Origin: Lachnospiraceae bacterium
GTDB lineage: Bacteria; Bacillota; Clostridia; Lachnospirales; Lachnospiraceae
NCBI GenBank assembly: GCA_003520105.1
Contig: DOVL01000143.1
Span: 1-18,791, forward strand
Direction of reading: 5' to 3'
Length of the DNA: 18,791 nt
Shown: positions 17,001 through 18,791 of the stretch, in pieces
How the letters are laid out: the number at the start of each line of letters is the position of its first letter
Position numbering within the stretch: the first letter of the stretch is position 1
The notes under the pieces: model-generated
Databases searched by the model: none
Seen by the model: the letters and a program-made list of their open reading frames with translations, nothing else
What the model was told of the DNA's origin: nothing
Program-made: the position numbers and the translations under genes

Positions 17001-17841
17001 TGTTATACTCATCAACCTTAAAGCGGTCTCTCGTATCAACATCATCGAGATACCAGTAGCTGTCAATTGTGTCTCCGTCCTTCCAGAAAACAACCTTGAC
17101 AAAATCCTTGCCTGCGCTTCCCGTCCTGCCTTCTCTCTCGTAATAAACATGTCCGTCATTATTAGGATCCAAATATAGTTTTGCAACTTTGATTTCAGGA
17201 CCATCTTCATCCTGTCCGATGTTTTGTCCGCCGTTTCCACCATCGCCGATATAAGCAAAATCCTGCTTCTCATATGGCCATACGTAGATAACATTATTCT
17301 TCTCAGAATCTTCAAGTATTTTGCTCGGCTTAACATCATTTGCCGAATCGTACTTTGTCCACTTCTTGCCATCATAATATAAATACATCGTATCATTAAC
17401 TTTAAACAAAGCCTTCTTTACGGTGTATGAGCCAATGTTCTCTGATGTCGCAGTTGTGAAGCCGTCCTTCAGAACCTTCTCTGTCCAAACTGTAAACTCA
17501 GTTCCGTCATCAGTTGTAGATCCTGCAAGTTTTCTTATCTGCTTGCGCTTCTCAGGATTAAGCTGATTTCCCGCATCATTATACAGATCCGACAGCGCTG
17601 TCTGTGTAGCTGCCAGAGCCTTCTGTGCCTCGATCTTATAAGTTGATTCCTTACCCTTATCCATAAAGCCGAGCAGTGCCGGCATAATGATTGCAGCGAC
17701 GATTGCAAGAACTACAAGCACGACAATAAGCTCCACCAGAGTGAAGCCTTTATGACGCGAACCTCTAAGGGTCCTTCTCTGCGAAGAATCCTCTGTTCTC
17801 TGTATTAAGCTGTTCTTAGTTTTTTTCTCTCTCTCACACAT
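11071..17841 (-). CDS. Giant prepilin fused to four BspA-type (DUF285) leucine-rich-repeat domains (2256 aa)
   Basis: A 32-residue basic leader ends RGSRHKG, with predicted cleavage G32/F33. The mature N-terminus FTLVELIVVLVVLAIVAAII has Glu5 at E37, and a pilin-like helix continues through about residue 90. A linker region with aromatic-rich segments (YYFVGWKNGAPGEDG) runs to about 365. Four consecutive BspA-type domains follow (about 367-872, 904-1546, 1574-1941, 1964-2256) with roughly 45 copies of M-F-x-x-C-x-x-L-x-x-[IL]-D-[LV]. There is no LPXTG motif or C-terminal helix, so the pilin helix is the likely anchor. BspA-family repeats are known from bacterial surface proteins that bind host or matrix components; the ligand here is unknown. 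I chose ATG 17841 because GTGAGGT sits 8 nt upstream. An in-frame TTG at 17868 would add nine residues but has no SD. It is the first gene of the operon. Confidence 0.9.
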   Translation of the reverse strand: MCEREKKTKNSLIQRTEDSSQRRTLRGSRHKGFTLVELIVVLVVLAIVAAIIMPALLGFMDKGKESTYKIEAQKALAATQTALSDLYNDAGNQLNPEKRKQIRKLAGSTTDDGTEFTVWTEKVLKDGFTTATSENIGSYTVKKALFKVNDTMYLYYDGKKWTKYDSANDVKPSKILEDSEKNNVIYVWPYEKQDFAYIGDGGNGGQNIGQDEDGPEIKVAKLYLDPNNDGHVYYEREGRTGSAGKDFVKVVFWKDGDTIDSYWYLDDVDTRDRFKVDEYNIYKLHFDNGYYFVGWKNGAPGEDGSFAFDATGTTNAKPRDGITQIESIIFAANATATKEFSFTMAIEKDENYVNKVTVDKNVFAPLFSGELIRGMERVSTNDMTLEEVQAKGAVRVDLKQKTSPSMYAWVDTTTGTVMWWSDADKVYLQSDCTGFFTLAENTGLIEFDFSEFDTSEITKMASMFEGCTKLKKVTLGDKFNGDKVTTVNSMFKGCSSLEEIDLVNFYAESGNLTDVAYMFCGCSKVIELDFSGDFNTYNVASSAIGDNGGFAHMFDGCENATLINVANFSTNNVTDVNYMFNGCSSLETLDLSGWNASNLLTLDHTFCGMNNLKTVSLGESWSNLSKVESMNSAFDGCYLLNIDFNSLKVKGDKLKDLNYAFRNCYAISSANLSDWAASGVTSMKETFNMVSDGTHTPALTSVDLTGWDLSSVTTLEMAFAGNTSLTDLTLPVECTLTACESLKGTFQNCSALNQNFANLKTTSSLTNIAYVFDGCSSLVELSLEDWNTSGVTTVEGFTSVFTGCSSLKRIYATTAFAVPSNCYSAVMFGNNDVLEGGHGTKWSVEKDNSAKKAWLDRRAGRDDIKGYFIDRNDFDTFTQIIMMEENWTKFDNNTKYFQLLPANNRANISGFSRYTSVDTEEELLEYFNNNSIVDYSSGNNGTNGYYRMATDEAFAPNEAEYIGDPVYYNPNNLDADNNPIPYQVYFWSEGNNIYWWSDAKYAYIRSNSKSIFKEWTGIGTIDLTGLDFSRVVDLSSCFANCKNLTSIGGVTAAFHDNMETTTCESMFLNCSKLTSLDLSGFTTSSKLARTKNMFGGCTNLATIDISALNTSGVVSMTSMFSGCKALSSIDLTNFDTHSVVWFESMFQNCESLTTLDVSRFNTSSATSFKNTFNGCINLKSIDISGFDTQKVETFNGTFNGCNSATVINVSGLDTGAANDMSYMFANCNAVTALDMSSFNTANVTKMHYMFSACTNLKSLNLTSFNTAKVTTMSSMFNECENIEEIKWNKNTFTTSLVGTGDNLNSLGRLDGKATQSFEFMFFHCYKLKAIDVSGFDTSNANSFYKMFDQCRSFTSIDVSSFDTHKAKIFSNMFYYCVSLENIDISNFSTENAVECKRMFSMKEPDDNPQLGTKLTTIKFGPEFRCESITDMSEMFYGCTKLTSLDLHYFNPTSLANTKEMFFNCSELQTIYVTDHDEDVNGNGFYLTINGGQRSITSANSKDMFRGCDKLTGGRITNPTEVKVKQIYDATYACVDKDGQDGYFTRVRAMLIKMFDDSTDRITEVGWISSVTGSVTKDQIKEFRRNTTLTLDEARAIGVDLHDDTFSDIPVYFWVDGKIVYWWSETDIVYTNPESKGMFNKWTAVEYIDLNGLDFSKQKDLSKCFQDCNALKKLCDGDREHNYSMDTSSATNMEYMFDDCKNLSEIDLSRFNTSKVTSMANMFARCKILNADLSTFSSEALTTCTSMFKECGTKATGLYTIIIGENFTCEQVNSFEQIFYGCTNLQTIDVSMITTTTATSTKSFFNGCSNLESIKFGTGFKCENVTDMWAMFNGCKKLEELDLSMINSTSTGSLSTKEMFKDCTSLKTIYVTDPDDNDGYGFYYQTRSGYNKTISNSEKMFSNCRALVGGKVPVGTAYSDSHLNAEYARVDKDGQEGYFTAKNIVKKAKLQPLDAAWVETYLGVDKTKIRGFSRKTNISSEDALDAYLEGKATKVDLSDPNYRDDLNRHIEVYFWAEKEDENSSYYNVFWWSKAITVYAATKEDEPTDNTASSYGMFNNWKAVQRIDLQGLDFSTVKHFTYMFCYCNALLKITDGSPTVDYAINTSAATDMRYMFNDCWMLQTINLSGFRTEQVTSMHNMFTRCYEITTLDLSGFNTPNLKYANSMFKANDYYRLGKKSKLVTIYASPADIEHGTGFITTGLTGTGANDNGGNMFDSCNKLVGGSGTTYTNSADGKSYKYAHIDGGASNKGYFTEKD
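11074..11950 (-). repeat. BspA-type LRR domain 4 of the giant prepilin (C-terminal)
   Basis: This is the shortest copy. The head reads RGFSRKTNISSEDALDAYL, then VYFWAEKEDENSSYYNVFWW and QRIDLQGLDFS. About five repeat units follow, such as MRYMFNDCWMLQTINL and MHNMFTRCYEITTLDL. The tail (MFDSCNKLVGGSGT, then YAHIDGGASNKGYFTEKD) is the classic C-terminal phrase of BspA-family surface proteins. Boundaries are approximate. Confidence 0.8.
12018..13120 (-). repeat. BspA-type LRR domain 3 of the giant prepilin
   Basis: The head reads KEFRRNTTLTLDEARAIG, then VYFWVDGKIVYWWSETD and EYIDLNGLDFS. About nine repeat units follow, for example MEYMFDDCKNLSEIDL and MWAMFNGCKKLEELDL. The tail reads IYVTDPDDNDGYGFYY, MFSNCRALVGGKV and VDKDGQEGYFT. 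Head and tail are very similar to those of copy 2, so the two probably arose by duplication and then changed unit number. Boundaries are approximate. Confidence 0.8.
13203..15130 (-). repeat. BspA-type LRR domain 2 of the giant prepilin
   Basis: This is the longest of the four copies. The head reads GFSRYTSVDTEEELLEYF, then VYFWSEGNNIYWWSDA and GTIDLTGLDFS. About 17 units of the MFxxCxxLxxLDLSxFxTSxV type follow, including MTSMFSGCKALSSIDL and MHYMFSACTNLKSLNL. The tail reads IYVTDHDED, MFRGCDKLTGG and VDKDGQDGYFT. Several units keep the complete phrase ending FNTANVTKM or FNTAKVTTM. Boundaries are approximate. Confidence 0.8.
15226..16740 (-). repeat. BspA-type LRR domain 1 of the giant prepilin
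   Basis: The head segment (AVRVDLKQK, then MYAWVDTTTGTVMWWSDA) precedes about 13 leucine-rich units such as MASMFEGCTKLKKVTL and VNSMFKGCSSLEEIDL. The end segment reads IYATTAF and VMFGNNDVLEGGHGTKW, closing with KGYFI. This copy is the most diverged: several units lose the Met or Cys (LDHTFCGMNNL, LEMAFAGNTSL), and the usual VDKDGQ tail is replaced by RRAGRDDIKGYF. Boundaries are approximate. Confidence 0.75.
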
Positions 17842-17848
17842 AGCATAT

Positions 17849-17855
17849 ACCTCAC
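17849..17855 (-). promoter_or_regulatory. Ribosome binding site that decides the start of the first operon gene
   Basis: On the minus strand GTGAGGT lies 8 nt before ATG 17841. No SD-like sequence precedes the in-frame TTG at 17868, so the ATG is preferred although the longer frame is open. Confidence 0.65.
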
Positions 17856-17985
17856 TGTTTTCTCTCAAAAATAAGGTATAGATACTGCATAAATCCGTAT
17901 TTATAAACCTATCAATTTACAAACATCGTCCCTGTAAAAAAACCATATATAAACACTTCTCACCTATATACACTACTACAACAAT

Positions 17986-18014
17986 ATAATACCGCAAAAT
18001 AGCAAATCTATCAA
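17986..18014 (-). promoter_or_regulatory. Predicted sigma-A-type promoter of the pseudopilus operon
   Basis: Reading the minus strand, TTGATA (complement of 18009-18014) is followed by exactly 17 nt and then TATTAT (complement of 17986-17991). Both hexamers differ from consensus by one or two bases. A run of seven T lies just upstream of the -35 and could act as an UP-like element. The predicted transcript starts near 17979, giving a leader of about 138 nt before ATG 17841. The leader is AT-rich and contains a weak ATAAAT/ATTTAT hairpin near 17888-17903. I see no c-di-GMP-I riboswitch consensus in it. Confidence 0.6.
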
Positions 18015-18060
18015 CAAAAAAATGCTTTACATAAGATAATCAAGTCCGGCAAACTGTCCA

Positions 18061-18089
18061 TTGCAAAAATCACCGCCCGGCGGTAAAAT
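18061..18089 (+). promoter_or_regulatory. Predicted upp promoter
   Basis: TTGCAA (18061-18066), a 17-nt spacer and TAAAAT (18084-18089) form a credible sigma-A promoter pointing at upp. Transcription would begin near 18096, giving a leader of about 67 nt. It diverges from the operon promoter, with the two -35 boxes about 46 bp apart. The 322-bp gap between the two genes (17842-18163) holds these two promoters, their leaders and a palindrome; I see no gene in it. Confidence 0.55.
18072..18084. promoter_or_regulatory. Interrupted palindrome in the upp promoter spacer (possible operator)
   Basis: ACCGCC-C-GGCGGT is a perfect 6+6 inverted repeat with a one-base centre. It is GC-rich inside otherwise AT-rich intergenic DNA. 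It sits between the predicted -35 and -10 and overlaps the first base of the -10, where a bound repressor would block RNA polymerase. I do not recognise the cognate regulator. Confidence 0.45.
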
Positions 18090-18097
18090 ATATATAG

Positions 18098-18137
18098 TGT
18101 TGTTCGGGTACGGAAGTCCACTTCTGCCCCGGCAACA
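18098..18137 (+). other. Stem-loop in the upp 5' leader
   Basis: TGTTG (18098-18102) pairs with CAACA (18133-18137), CGGG (18105-18108) with CCCG (18128-18131), and GAAG (18113-18116) with CTTC (18121-18124) around a TCCA loop. Small internal loops separate the stems. It would begin at almost the first nucleotide of the predicted transcript. It is followed by an A-run, not a T-run, so it is not a terminator for the upp direction. A 5'-end stability or regulatory role is possible. Confidence 0.4.
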
Positions 18138-18163
18138 AAAAATACAGAATCGAGGGATTAAAC

Positions 18164-18791
18164 ATGTACTACAAGGACAACAAAAATGTCGAAATAATGG
18201 AACATCCGTTGATAAAGCACAAGATTTCAAGACTCAGGGATTCCGAGACCGGAACCTACGAATTTCGTAGCCTGATTGAAGAGATAGCAATGCTCGAGGC
18301 TTATGAGGCATTAAGAGACCTCCCTCTCGTTGACATTGAAGTTGAGACACCTATTGAGAAATGCATGACACCTACCATCGACGGCAAAAAGCTTGCCATA
18401 GTACCTATACTCCGCGCAGGACTCGGTATGGTAAATGGTATTCACGCACTCGTTCCATCCGCAAAGGTTGGTCATATCGGACTCTACAGAGACCCTGAGA
18501 CTCATCTTCCTCACGAATATTACTGCAAGCTACCTGATCCGATTGATCAGAGACTTATCGTTCTTCTCGATCCGATGCTCGCCACCGGAGGTTCGGCTGT
18601 TGAAGCCGTAAACTTCATCAAGCAGCACGGCGGAAAGCATATCAAATTCATGTGTATCATCGCTGCTCCGGAAGGACTCGAGAACCTCATGAATGCACAT
18701 CCTGACATCGAGATCTACGTAGGAAACCTCGACCGCGGTCTCAACGACAACGCATATATCATGCCTGGTCTCGGCGACGCCGGCGACCGCA
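18164..18791 (+). CDS. upp: Uracil phosphoribosyltransferase (3' end missing at window edge)
   Basis: The enzyme converts uracil and PRPP to UMP and pyrophosphate in cytosolic pyrimidine salvage. The 209 codons present cover nearly the whole protein. They include the N-terminal [13 protein letters not shown] segment, [10 protein letters not shown] in the core, the PRPP-binding loop [12 protein letters not shown] and the C-terminal uracil-binding [12 protein letters not shown]. Only the last few residues, normally about five, are cut off by the window end. The ATG at 18164 has GAGGG about 7 nt upstream. The gene is divergent from the pilus operon and probably unrelated in function. Identification is firm. 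Confidence 0.97.
   Translation, partial: MYYKDNKNVEIMEHPLIKHKISRLRDSETGTYEFRSLIEEIAMLEAYEALRDLPLVDIEVETPIEKCMTPTIDGKKLAIVPILRAGLGMVNGIHALVPSAKVGHIGLYRDPETHLPHEYYCKLPDPIDQRLIVLLDPMLATGGSAVEAVNFIKQHGGKHIKFMCIIAAPEGLENLMNAHPDIEIYVGNLDRGLNDNAYIMPGLGDAGDR

Noticed and set aside
4951..17841. CRISPR array or tandem DNA repeats
   Set aside because: The periodic signal in this region is protein-level repeat coding. Repeat units differ in DNA sequence and spacing, and there are no identical direct repeats with regular spacers.
17936..17975. Possible leader terminator on the minus strand (AT-only inverted repeat followed by seven T)
   Set aside because: The only stem is about five A/T pairs around a loop of some 15 nt, far too weak for a Rho-independent terminator, and no antiterminator partner is evident.
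17842..17985. c-di-GMP (GEMM-I) riboswitch in the operon leader
   Set aside because: A GGGACGA segment near 17928-17934 caught the eye, but the surrounding conserved blocks and the paired architecture of GEMM-I are absent.

Overview
The window looks like chromosomal DNA from a Gram-positive anaerobic gut or rumen clostridium, probably Lachnospiraceae. This is an inference from the BspA-type and GLUG surface repeats, the Firmicutes-style Shine-Dalgarno (SD) sequences, the moderately AT-rich DNA and the upp sequence; no 16S or other marker gene is present.

Almost the whole window is one leftward (minus-strand) gene cluster for a type IV pilus / type II pseudopilus machine. In transcription order it holds: (1) a 2256-aa pseudopilin fused to four BspA-type leucine-rich-repeat domains (11071-17841); (2) a 2029-aa pseudopilin fused to a long GLUG-type repeat array (4951-11040); (3) a GspK/PilX-like minor pilin without Glu5 (4245-4934); (4) a GspI/PilV-like minor pilin (3695-4204); (5) a GspJ/PilW-like minor pilin (2992-3594); (6) a small one-helix membrane protein shaped like a pilin but without a prepilin cleavage site (2507-2932); (7) a 135-aa protein that is only the N-terminal zinc-binding half of a prepilin peptidase (2024-2431); (8) a complete PilC/GspF platform protein (756-1961); (9) the N-terminal 246 codons of a probable PilM/GspL-type actin-like protein that runs off the left edge (1-740). 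Gaps are 15-100 nt, so a single transcript is likely. A good sigma-A-type promoter (TTGATA, 17-nt spacer, TATTAT) lies about 140 nt before the first gene.

On the plus strand at the right edge, upp (uracil phosphoribosyltransferase) is divergently transcribed and lacks only its last few codons. Its promoter has a perfect interrupted palindrome in the -35/-10 spacer, and its leader can fold into a stem-loop close to the predicted transcript start.

Working model: the three small minor pseudopilins (K-, I- and J-like) make an initiating tip complex, PilC and the PilM-like protein form the inner platform, and the two giant prepilins are displayed as adhesins held by their pilin helix instead of an LPXTG anchor. 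No conventional small major pilin, no PilB/GspE ATPase and no catalytically complete prepilin peptidase is present in the window. They must lie further downstream or elsewhere if the machine works. The giant pilin-adhesin fusions in place of a small major pilin are the most unusual part of the window.
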